Source: Candidatus Omnitrophota bacterium
GTDB taxonomy: Bacteria > Omnitrophota > Omnitrophia > Omnitrophales > Aquincolibacteriaceae
Reading direction: 5' to 3'
Assembly (NCBI GenBank): GCA_023246985.1
Contig: JAHFHJ010000054.1
Span: forward strand, 1-8,794
Length of the DNA: 8,794 nucleotides
Numbering within the stretch: position 1 is the stretch's first letter; each line of letters opens with the position of its first letter. The position numbers and the translations under genes are program-made. This document shows, in pieces, positions 1 to 6,221 of the stretch. The notes under the pieces were generated by a model. It was not told where the DNA came from. It saw only the letters and a list, made by a program, of their open reading frames with translations, and ran no database searches.

Positions 1-854
1 CGGAAGATGGGATAGCAGAACCCCCGGAAAAAAATCTCTTCGATGAGGGGGCCGACGACCGTTCCGAGCAGAACCGAAAGGACCATCAAATAGGGAGCGC
101 GTTTTTCCTCTTCAATAAGAACATTCACGAGGGGATGCGCCGGCGGCTCATAATGGAAAAAACTCGCGAAGGCCAGGAGCACCGCAATCATTCCCGCAAA
201 AAATGGAAGAACCCTCAAATATCCGACAAATCCGACCCCGATCTCGCGGAAAAACCCGGTGCCGGGAATGCGCAGCCCCAGGTCTTGCCACGCGCCGCCC
301 GATCGTTTCACAAAATGGACGACCCAGTAAACGCAAAGCGCGTTCAGGATCAGCGTATGAAAAATCATGTAACAATTTTCAGAACCCCATGTTGGGAAAA
401 GGGCGCTCATCAGCCCCATCAAAAAACTGACCACGATCCCCGCAAGCATGAAGAGGATCACCACCTTGAAGAGCATCGAGAAGGACCATGCTTGGGTCGG
501 AGGAGGGCTGAGATCCGTTTGAAATTTTCTAAAAAAAGCCGGCTTCCACACAAAAAGCGCGTCCAACACCCCGCCGGTCATGAGCGCCGCGATAAAAAAA
601 AGCGTCATCGCCGCGAAAAGTGAAGCCCCCACGGGTTCTCGTTTTGCAAAATCGGCGAACGCGCCTGCGCGGTTCATGTCTTTGTTCCACTTCTCTGCGG
701 CGTCGCGAAAATGGGCTATGTCCTTCGACGCGGCGGAAGCCGGCTTTGGGGAGTGCGAGAAAAAAAAGAGCCCCCCGTAAAGGACCATCACGGCCAGCGA
801 GATCCAGAAATACTTCGGCTCTTTCTCAAAAAAAAGACGGATCGATCTCAGCAT
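1..854 (-). CDS. CPBP-family (CAAX/Abi-type) intramembrane metalloprotease, 3' part cut by window edge
   Basis: My own translation from the ATG at 854 gives 284 codons without a stop up to the left edge. The protein is strongly hydrophobic, with likely membrane segments near residues 15-33, 78-99, 128-150, 162-181, 205-233 and 255-271. Residues 272-277 read EEIFFR, the EExxxR motif that supplies the first catalytic glutamates and arginine of CPBP (Rce1-like) glutamic proteases; the later FxxxH and HxxxN/D motifs would lie beyond the window. Family members cleave prenylated or other substrates in the membrane, and bacterial ones are linked to bacteriocin immunity or peptide processing; the substrate here is unknown. 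Its start lies inside the end of tatD (7-nt overlap), with GAGGAG about 12 nt upstream, so it is probably translated from the tatD message. The long N-terminal extension before the conserved motif is typical of two-part CPBP proteins. Confidence 0.85.
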   Translation of the reverse strand, partial: MLRSIRLFFEKEPKYFWISLAVMVLYGGLFFFSHSPKPASAASKDIAHFRDAAEKWNKDMNRAGAFADFAKREPVGASLFAAMTLFFIAALMTGGVLDALFVWKPAFFRKFQTDLSPPPTQAWSFSMLFKVVILFMLAGIVVSFLMGLMSALFPTWGSENCYMIFHTLILNALCVYWVVHFVKRSGGAWQDLGLRIPGTGFFREIGVGFVGYLRVLPFFAGMIAVLLAFASFFHYEPPAHPLVNVLIEEEKRAPYLMVLSVLLGTVVGPLIEEIFFRGFCYPIF

Positions 855-1618
855 ATCCCGAAAAGGCTCCTCGCATTCGCGGTGGTTCGCTTTGCAATTT
901 CTTGCACGCTCATACCGTGGAGTTTCGCGGCGCGCTCAGCGGTTTCGATCATGTAAAGGGGCTCATTGCGCCGGCCCCGTCTCGATTGCGGCGCAAGATA
1001 AGGCCCATCAGTCTCAAGAAGCAGCCGGTCCCCGGGACATCGCGCGCAGGCCTCGCGCAATGCATCATTCTTTTTATAAGTCAGGGCCCCGCCAAAAGAG
1101 ATATGAAAACCAAGATCCACGAATTTTTTCATATTCGCGGCATGGGAGGAGTAGCAGTGGAGCGTCCCGCGATAAGGCGCTTTGTCATGCTCCTGAAAAA
1201 TACGGAACAGATCCTCATAGGCGTCCCGGCAATGGAGGATCATAGGTTTGCGATACTGCTCGTACCAGGCGAGAAAGGTCCAAAGGATCTTTGCCTGCGT
1301 CTCACGGGGCGAATGCTCGTGAAAATAGTCAAGCCCAACCTCCCCGATCGCGACGACCTTGGGATGCGAGAGGAGCTTCTCCAGCTCGGCCAATTCCGCT
1401 TCCCGGGCGTGCTTTGCCTCATGAGGATGATAACCCACCGCGGCATAAACCTGCGGGTACTCGTCGGCGACCGCGAGGGCCCTGCGGGAATCTTCCAGAT
1501 CGGTCCCGATGTTCAAAAAATGTCCCACGCCGCCCCGGAGGGCGCGCCGGATCACTTCCGGACGATCCGCGTCATACTGGGGAAAGTGCAGATGGACGTG
1601 CGTATCAAAAAGATTCAT
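848..1618 (-). CDS. tatD: TatD-family metal-dependent hydrolase/DNase
   Basis: The 256-residue length is normal for TatD/YcfH proteins, TIM-barrel metal-dependent hydrolases with 3'-5' exonuclease or DNA-repair activity in the cytoplasm. All signature residues are visible: DTHVHL with H7 and H9, GEVGLDY with E93, H129 in HCRDA, H154 in HCYSS, and D204 in ETDGPYLAP; together these bind the two divalent metals. The ATG at 1618 begins right at the conserved MNLFDTHVHL, so the start is secure even though no good Shine-Dalgarno precedes it. It sits downstream of metG, as in many bacteria, but a hairpin terminator lies between them, so it may have its own weak promoter or depend on read-through. 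The 3' end overlaps the CPBP protease start. No key residue is missing. Confidence 0.96.
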   Translation of the reverse strand: MNLFDTHVHLHFPQYDADRPEVIRRALRGGVGHFLNIGTDLEDSRRALAVADEYPQVYAAVGYHPHEAKHAREAELAELEKLLSHPKVVAIGEVGLDYFHEHSPRETQAKILWTFLAWYEQYRKPMILHCRDAYEDLFRIFQEHDKAPYRGTLHCYSSHAANMKKFVDLGFHISFGGALTYKKNDALREACARCPGDRLLLETDGPYLAPQSRRGRRNEPLYMIETAERAAKLHGMSVQEIAKRTTANARSLFGIC

Positions 1619-1641
1619 ATTGAGCCGCGCAGTGCATAGAA

Positions 1642-1662
1642 AAAAATAACGCCATTATTTTT
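1642..1662. repeat. A/T-only inverted repeat upstream of tatD
   Basis: AAAAATAA (1642-1649) and TTATTTTT (1655-1662) are perfect complements around a 5-nt loop. On the minus strand the hairpin is followed by further T residues. With no G-C pairs it would be a weak terminator at best; it may only be AT-rich promoter DNA for tatD. No convincing -35/-10 pair was found around it. Confidence 0.35.
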
Positions 1663-1675
1663 GCAAGTACGATTG

Positions 1676-1713
1676 AAAAAATGTCATTCCCGAATGCCTC
1701 GAGCGGGAATGAC
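1676..1713 (-). terminator. Rho-independent terminator after metG
   Basis: GTCATTCCCG (1683-1692) and CGGGAATGAC (1704-1713) form a perfect 10-bp stem with an 11-nt loop. Read on the minus strand the stem is followed by ATTTTTT (1682-1676). Stem plus T-tract, 45 nt past the metG stop, fits an intrinsic terminator for the tmk-holB-metG transcript. The same arm sequence resembles a family of dispersed TCATTCCCG/CGGGAATGA hairpin repeats known in many bacterial genomes, so it may be such a repeat recruited as a terminator. Confidence 0.75.
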
Positions 1714-1757
1714 GGAACCGGGACGAGGGTGACAAGCATTTATTTTGTCCGAGGCCC

Positions 1758-3296
1758 TCAATCATCAAGACGCGGAAAAAGCGGCTCTCCCTTTTCAATC
1801 CGAGTTCCGGGAACAAGGTGGATCTCGCTGAACTGCCCGCTGTTGGGAATGAGCTTCCCAATTGTGGGTTGATTCAATCTCTGAAGAATTTTCTTGGCGG
1901 TATCCGGCATAAAGATCATCAAGATCACCGCGACGCGGAAAACCGTCTCGGCAAGCGTCACGATAACACTTTCCAAATCGGTTTTTGGGGCCGGATCTTT
2001 TGCTAAAACCCAAGGTTTGTTTTCTTCAACGAATTGATTCGCGCGTTGTATCACCTGCCACACTTCGGCGAGCGCTCCCCGCGGATCATATTGCTCCATG
2101 TTTCCCCATACTAAATCGAGCAACCCCATGGAGGGTCCCATGAGACTTTGCTTTAACTGCGGAAATTCAACTTGCGGAAGGATTCCGTCAAAATATTTTT
2201 CGATCATCGAAGCCGTTCGATGCCAAAGGTTCCCGAGACCATTCGCGAGATCGCTTGAATAACGCTCCATCAGCAGGTCCTCGGAATAAGTCCCGTCCAT
2301 GCCCAGTGTTACCTCATTTAAAAGAAAATACCGGAGAGCGTCCACGCCGTATTTCGCCGCGATCTCGGTCGGATTGACGACATTCCCGAGCGATTTGGAC
2401 ATCTTGGTTTCGCCGATCTTCCACCATCCGTGCACCAGGAGCGTTCGCGGCATGGGAAGTCCCATGGCTTTTAACATGATCGGCCAGTAGATGGCGTGCT
2501 GTCGCACGATGTCCTTGCCGAGCAATTGAACATCGGCCGGCCAAAAATCCGTTTCCTTTTTTCCTTCGATGGCAAAGTGAGGCGCACTCGTGTAGTTGAG
2601 AAGCGCGTCGAACCAAACGTAAACCACGTGATCCTTGGAATTCGGGTATTCGATCCCCCACCGAAGGCGCGATTGGGGCCGTGTAATGCAAAGATCCTCA
2701 AGCGTTTCATGACGGAGGAACCCGAGCACTTCATTGCGTCGGTGCGCCGGGCGGATAAAATCTTCGTGCTTCTCGATATAATCCAGGAGCCAGGCCTGGT
2801 GGTGCGCAAGCTTGAAAAAATAATTTTCCTCCTCAATCTGGTCCACGCCTCGATGACAATCCGGGCATTTGCCATCCTTCAGCTGAAGTTCAGTCCAAAA
2901 AGATTCGCACGGCGTGCAGTACCAGCCTTGGTAGCTGGCCTTGTAAATTTCCTTCTTGGCTTCAAGATCCGTGAGAACGCTCCGGACATATTGTTTGTGG
3001 CGCTCGTCGGTTGTCCGGATAAAAAAATCATAGGTGACGCCCAGCACACGCCAAAGCTCCTTGAAATGCGGCACGAGTGCGTCAACGTATGCCTGAGGGG
3101 TTTTCCCGGCCGCGAGGGCTGCCTTTGCGACTTTGGTCCCGTGCTCGTCGGTCCCGGTCAGAAAACAGACCGGCTCTCCAAGCATCCGGTGATAACGCGC
3201 CAAGGTATCGCAGAGGATATTCGTATAGGCGTGGCCGATATGCGGTTTCCCGTTCACATAGTAGATCGGCGTGGTTAAATAGTACGTTTTTGTCAC
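1758..3296 (-). CDS. metG: Methionyl-tRNA synthetase, short form
   Basis: The 512-residue protein charges tRNA-Met with methionine in the cytoplasm. It shows the class Ia HIGH motif (residues 19-22, PHIGHAY), GTDEHGTK (48-55), the KMSKS loop (298-302, GETKMSKSLGN) and an anticodon-binding helical region with NKPW (426-429). The connective peptide holds one zinc knuckle, C127/C130 and C144/C147. It ends near residue 512 and lacks the C-terminal Trbp111-like tRNA-binding domain of longer MetG proteins. The start is GTG: its last two bases join the holB stop (GTGA, 4-nt overlap), so it is translationally coupled to holB; the next residues TKTYYLTTPIYY are the classic N-terminus. A terminator hairpin follows it. 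The ricT/PSP1-type gene often placed between holB and metG is absent. Confidence 0.98.
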   Translation of the reverse strand: MTKTYYLTTPIYYVNGKPHIGHAYTNILCDTLARYHRMLGEPVCFLTGTDEHGTKVAKAALAAGKTPQAYVDALVPHFKELWRVLGVTYDFFIRTTDERHKQYVRSVLTDLEAKKEIYKASYQGWYCTPCESFWTELQLKDGKCPDCHRGVDQIEEENYFFKLAHHQAWLLDYIEKHEDFIRPAHRRNEVLGFLRHETLEDLCITRPQSRLRWGIEYPNSKDHVVYVWFDALLNYTSAPHFAIEGKKETDFWPADVQLLGKDIVRQHAIYWPIMLKAMGLPMPRTLLVHGWWKIGETKMSKSLGNVVNPTEIAAKYGVDALRYFLLNEVTLGMDGTYSEDLLMERYSSDLANGLGNLWHRTASMIEKYFDGILPQVEFPQLKQSLMGPSMGLLDLVWGNMEQYDPRGALAEVWQVIQRANQFVEENKPWVLAKDPAPKTDLESVIVTLAETVFRVAVILMIFMPDTAKKILQRLNQPTIGKLIPNSGQFSEIHLVPGTRIEKGEPLFPRLDD

Positions 3297-4180
3297 AAAG
3301 CAACCACTTTCTGGGATGGAAAAAGCCGCGCAAGCCGTATCGCGAGCCTCGTCGCCATCAGTTTCTGGTTCACATTCATATCCAGCGCGGACTTGGAGTC
3401 ATAAAGAAGATCCATCGCCTCAAGCCAGCGACTCACCGCCCGCGGGTCCGCGTTTTCGCCGGAGGTCAGATGATGGAGCTTCTCCCGGCAAATGATCATC
3501 AGACTTTCGAGTTTCTTTTTCGCTTCGTCACGAGACAGCCTCGGAAAGGTTTCAAAAACCTCCCGGACCGGCAAAGCCTCCGTCATCCCCGCGCCCATCG
3601 GCACCGGATCGAACGCCATCGGCATCAAGCGGATCTCGAAAGACCGCGACTGGATCGTCTCCGATAAATTGTTCTTATTTTCCACGAGAAGACAAAACAC
3701 CGTGTTGGGGGGCGGCTCTTCCAGAGTCTTCAGAAAAGCGTTCGCCGCTTCTTCCGTGAGCCGTTCGGCCTTGAGCACCACGCAGAACTTCCACGAACCC
3801 TCGAAAGGTTTCCGGTAGGCCCATGGAATGATCTCGCGAACCGTCCCGGGATCATCGCTGTCCTTTCCGATCTTGATCGAACGCTCGGTGAGGTCTTCCC
3901 CCAGCCAGCGGACATCCGGATACTCGCGCTTCCAGATCCTTCGGGAGATCGCGGAATCCTGCGAGACAAAAAGTTTTTTGTCGCCGTTGGCAAGCGCGCA
4001 AGCGAACGCCACCGCAAATTCTTCTTTGATGTCGGCGCTCTGGCGGTCCCCGGCCCTCTCCGGCATTTCAGCGCCGTCCCCGCGCCCGCTGAAGATATAC
4101 GACGACGCGACGCGCCCTTCCCGGATATGGGACTCCAGAATACGGACCGCTAGTTTTTGAGTATTATGGGCCAAAAACAC
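3293..4180 (-). CDS. holB: DNA polymerase III delta' subunit-like protein, degenerate P-loop
   Basis: This 295-residue protein matches the clamp-loader AAA+ delta' family, part of the complex that loads the beta clamp. Signs are the N-terminal QKLAVRILESHI...YIFSG, the REI helix near 115, AERLTEEAANAFLKTLEEPP (138-157), the following NTVFCLLVENKNNL, and SRS at 178-180 in place of the usual SRC sensor motif. The Walker A region is degenerate: SGRGDGAE (31-38) has no GKT and is followed by an unusual polar stretch. Where the zinc-binding cysteines normally sit, the sequence reads SQDSAIS (73-79), so the zinc finger appears lost. Both losses fit a non-ATP-hydrolysing delta'. The proposed GTG start overlaps the tmk end by 17 nt; no better start is seen. 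The 3' end overlaps metG by 4 nt. The position between tmk and metG supports the assignment. Confidence 0.88.
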   Translation of the reverse strand: MFLAHNTQKLAVRILESHIREGRVASSYIFSGRGDGAEMPERAGDRQSADIKEEFAVAFACALANGDKKLFVSQDSAISRRIWKREYPDVRWLGEDLTERSIKIGKDSDDPGTVREIIPWAYRKPFEGSWKFCVVLKAERLTEEAANAFLKTLEEPPPNTVFCLLVENKNNLSETIQSRSFEIRLMPMAFDPVPMGAGMTEALPVREVFETFPRLSRDEAKKKLESLMIICREKLHHLTSGENADPRAVSRWLEAMDLLYDSKSALDMNVNQKLMATRLAIRLARLFPSQKVVAL

Positions 4181-4781
4181 GCGCGAGCCTTTCGCGGACC
4201 TTTTGACTCACCCATGCCGCGGGTTTGCCCGCATCCAGCACGATCATGCGGCGGGGTTCTTTTTTTGCGAGCGTGAGAAATCCTTTACGAACGCGCTCGT
4301 GAAAACTCAAGGCCTCGCGTTCAATCCGATCATGCCGCCCGCCCCGCCGCAGCCCCTTCGCGATATCGATATCCAGCACAAACGTAAGATCGGGTTTCAG
4401 AGTGCCGCGCGCCAGTTTGCTTGCCCTTTGGATGGCCGCAAGCGGAATCCTCCGCCCAAAACCCTGATAGGCCCTTGTCGAATCCTCGAAACGATCGCAG
4501 ACCACAACCTTCCCTTTTTTGAGCGCCGGCAGGATTGTTTCACGGACGATTTGCGCGCGCGCCGCGAGGTAGAGAAGAAGTTCGGTCACGGGCGCCATTT
4601 CCTTCAGGTTCTTATCGAGAAGGATCCTCCGAATCCGTTCGCTCACGCGCGTGCCGCCCGGCTCCCGGAGCATCATGACCGAATAGCCTTTTTTCTTAAG
4701 AAACGCCACGGCATTCCTGATCTGCGTGCTCTTCCCGCTCCCCTCCGCCCCTTCAAATGTGATGAAATATCCTCTTTTCAT
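4164..4781 (-). CDS. tmk: Thymidylate kinase (dTMP kinase)
   Basis: The enzyme phosphorylates dTMP to dTDP with ATP, needed for dTTP supply. The 205-residue length is standard. The P-loop GAEGSGKST spans 11-19, followed by LREPGGT (38-44), the DRF motif at 96-98 (CDRFEDSTRAYQG) that binds the substrate phosphate, and an arginine-rich LID near 145-153 (RRGGRHDRIE). Arginines in the LID together with a non-arginine P-loop resemble the E. coli-like type II enzymes. The ATG overlaps the stop of the upstream YhcG gene in an ATGA, with a purine-rich AGGTGG just upstream, so the gene is coupled to an accessory nuclease gene rather than to a typical housekeeping partner. The 3' end overlaps holB by 17 nt. 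Confidence 0.97.
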   Translation of the reverse strand: MKRGYFITFEGAEGSGKSTQIRNAVAFLKKKGYSVMMLREPGGTRVSERIRRILLDKNLKEMAPVTELLLYLAARAQIVRETILPALKKGKVVVCDRFEDSTRAYQGFGRRIPLAAIQRASKLARGTLKPDLTFVLDIDIAKGLRRGGRHDRIEREALSFHERVRKGFLTLAKKEPRRMIVLDAGKPAAWVSQKVRERLARVFGP

Positions 4782-5811
4782 GCTTCCACCTCGTCCAGAA
4801 GTTTCCGTATTTGATCGGGAGCCGGGAGTTCTTTTTTAAGCCCCGCCGGTAAGCGGTCCGTGATCCGGTACCGGGCCACCGCGATCGGCTTTTTACTTTC
4901 TCGGAGCGCGTACTCAACGGTCGTTCTGTCTTTGTCCTTGCAAAGAATGATGCCGATGGAAGGATTTTCGCTTTTTTCGCGGACCCGGGCGTCAAGCGCG
5001 GCCAGGTAGAACTGCATTTTGCCGACGTATTCCGGAAGGAATTTACCCACCTTCAACTCAATGGCAATAAGGCATTTCAGCCGCCGATGATAAAGCAAAA
5101 TATCGATAAAAAATTCGTTTCCGTCAATCTCGAGTCTGAACTGGTTCCCCAGGAACGCGAATGCCCCGCCCATCTCCACGAGAAACCGGTTCATCCTGGC
5201 AATGAGAGCCCGTTCCAGCTCCATTTCGCTGTGCTGCTCGCCGAGTTCGAGAAAATCAAAGGTGTATTCGTCCTTGACCGCCAGTTTCGCCTGGTTTCGG
5301 ATACGCTCGGGAAGCGCCTTCGCAAAATTCGTCTGGTCCGCGAGGGTTTTTGATAGCTTTTATTCCCGATATGGTGGATCAGCACATTCTTTGACCAACC
5401 AAATTTTCGGGTCATTTTTATATAGAACTCCCGCTCCAGATCATCTTCGCAGGATTCCAAAATGACAAGGTTGTGCGCCCAGCCGATTTCTTGCACCAGG
5501 GGTGCAAGTTTTGGCTTGTCCCGGTATTCCAGATGAAATTTGCGCATTCTCCAGAGATTGTCCCGGGAGTAACCCCGGACACCCGGGAACTCCTTCTGAA
5601 GATCAGCGGCAAGATTTGCCACTACGCCTTTTCCCCAACCGTTTTTTTCCTGGCGATGAACAATCATGCGGCCAATATCCCAATAGAGACCGATCAGTTC
5701 CTTATTGACCGCCTTGAGCGCATCGTATTGAGCCGCCCGAATCCGGTTTTTAATCTCGCCAAAAAATTCCCGGTAACCGGCCTCCTTTTCTAGACGCATT
5801 CGCTTTTTCAT
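4778..5811 (-). pseudogene. DUF1016/YhcG-family PDDEXK nuclease, split by a -1 frameshift
   Basis: Two adjacent frames encode the halves of one YhcG protein. The first (5811 down to about 5347) carries the DUF1016_N domain: LIGLYWDIGRMI, GYSRDNLWRMRKF, IGWAHNLVI and GWSKNVLIHHI. The second carries the nuclease domain: DQTNFAKALPERIRNQAKL, then FFIDILLYH (D237 in the joined protein) and IAIELKVG (E252, K254), a complete D...ExK PDDEXK site, then QFYLA. The break follows SYQK (residue 155) at a run of five T on the plus strand (5347-5351). Adding one base restores a continuous reading of about 344 residues, normal for the family. YhcG proteins are thought to act on DNA with recombination or restriction-like roles; the true substrate is unsettled. 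No canonical slippery heptamer is seen, so this is a real decay, a phase-variable tract or a sequencing error. It starts by ATGA overlap with the DinD-like fragment (AGGA 6 nt upstream) and ends by ATGA overlap with tmk. Confidence 0.88.
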
Positions 5812-5853
5812 ATCATGTCCTGAACATCTTTCCCGGCGCCCTTGAGCATGGAC

Positions 5854-5881
5854 ACCATTTTGTTGACGTCAACAAAATGGT
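5854..5881. repeat. Perfect 28-nt palindrome
   Basis: ACCATTTTGTTGAC (5854-5867) is followed without a spacer by its exact reverse complement (5868-5881), centred on GACGTC. It lies inside the DinD-like fragment, where 24 of its bases are in-frame codons for HFVDVNKM. A dyad of this size could be an operator or cruciform, or a coincidence of a conserved coding motif. Confidence 0.9.
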
Positions 5882-5900
5882 CTGAGTGATTATACTCAGA
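5881..5900. repeat. Short inverted repeat beside the 28-nt palindrome
   Basis: TCTGAGT (5881-5887) and ACTCAGA (5894-5900) are perfect complements around the 6-nt loop GATTAT. It shares its first base with the end of the 28-nt palindrome, so the two dyads are directly abutting. No T-tract follows on either strand, so a terminator is unlikely. Confidence 0.6.
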
Positions 5901-6064
5901 TGAGCGCGCAAGTTCTGTTCTTTTCACTATCATGCTCTTGGCACTCCTTGCCAGAGTCTGCCGGGTAAAGCGGTTCCGCTTTCTCGCCCTGGCCGCCGCT
6001 TCCCCAATCTCACGCTGAAGTACGATGACTGATGCTTTCGTCGTAGATTTGTCAGGCCCCCGTT

Positions 6065-6092
6065 TGCCGCATATCCTATAGGATATGCGGCA
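6065..6092. repeat. Perfect 28-nt palindrome
   Basis: TGCCGCATATCCTA (6065-6078) is followed directly by its exact reverse complement (6079-6092), centred on CCTATAGG. No T-tract follows on the minus strand, so it looks more like an operator, a recombination site or a cruciform-forming element than a terminator. Its centre is 211 bp from the centre of the other 28-nt palindrome; the two have no obvious sequence similarity. Confidence 0.9.
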
Positions 6093-6128
6093 CAAAACCG
6101 CTTCAGGATCTTTACACCTCGACTTCTT

Positions 6129-6221
6129 TCACCGAAACAGTTGGCGCAAGCCCGGCACTTCCAGTAATGCCTCCGGTCCAATGATTCTCAGTCGCTTTGG
6201 ATCATTTTGGGTGACTGTCAC
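6129..6221 (-). CDS. Possible 30-residue ORF after the Cys-rich gene
   Basis: From a GTG at 6221 inside the inverted repeat, an open frame reads VTVTQNDPKRLRIIGPEA then LLEVPGLRQLFR and a stop at 6129. The frame is also open upstream through the 3' end of the Cys-rich gene (GWPKILKK before VTVT). The residue composition looks protein-like, but I recognise no family and see no clear ribosome site. It could be the tail of a decayed gene whose front was replaced by the repeat. It occupies most of the gap between the Cys-rich gene and the 6065 palindrome. Confidence 0.2.
   Translation of the reverse strand: MTVTQNDPKRLRIIGPEALLEVPGLRQLFR

Larger units (their letters stand above)
5808..5933 (-). 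pseudogene. DinD-like fragment (DNA-damage-inducible protein D family), truncated
   Basis: The frame open from a TTG at 6095 to the stop at 5808 has a C-terminal part, RSSEYNHSDHFVDVNKMV followed by KGAGKDVQDMI, that resembles the DinD core in which DHF..V.KM...G.GA.R...D is followed by LSRYACYL and NGDP. Here the stop codon falls exactly where the LSRYACYL segment should start, so only about 40 residues of a roughly 280-residue family remain. The ATG at 5933 has AAGGAG 10 nt upstream, and could allow a 41-residue product; residues upstream of it (RARKRNRFTRQTLARS) I do not recognise. The stop overlaps the YhcG start (ATGA). The match is from memory of the family, not a search. Alternatively it is a small novel protein that is translationally coupled to YhcG. 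Confidence 0.5.

Noticed and set aside
620..1639. 339-codon open frame on the plus strand
   Set aside because: It lies opposite tatD and the protease gene, whose motifs are unmistakable, and reads as arginine/proline-rich antisense with no family features.
2496..3278. 260-codon open frame on the plus strand opposite metG
   Set aside because: Antisense of a fully conserved methionyl-tRNA synthetase; no ribosome site or recognisable domain.
5340..5355. Programmed -1 ribosomal frameshift in YhcG
   Set aside because: The zero-frame codons are CAA AAA preceded by T, which does not make an X XXY YYZ slippery heptamer; a simple base loss is the simpler reading.
6065..6092. 28-nt palindrome as an intrinsic terminator for the upstream genes
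   Set aside because: No T-tract follows the dyad on the minus strand, and only a short A-run lies on the far side.
5808..6095. HTH (XRE-like) antitoxin partner for YhcG
   Set aside because: The stretch REIGEAAARARKRNRFTRQTLA is faintly HTH-like, but the rest does not continue as one and the C-terminal part fits DinD better.
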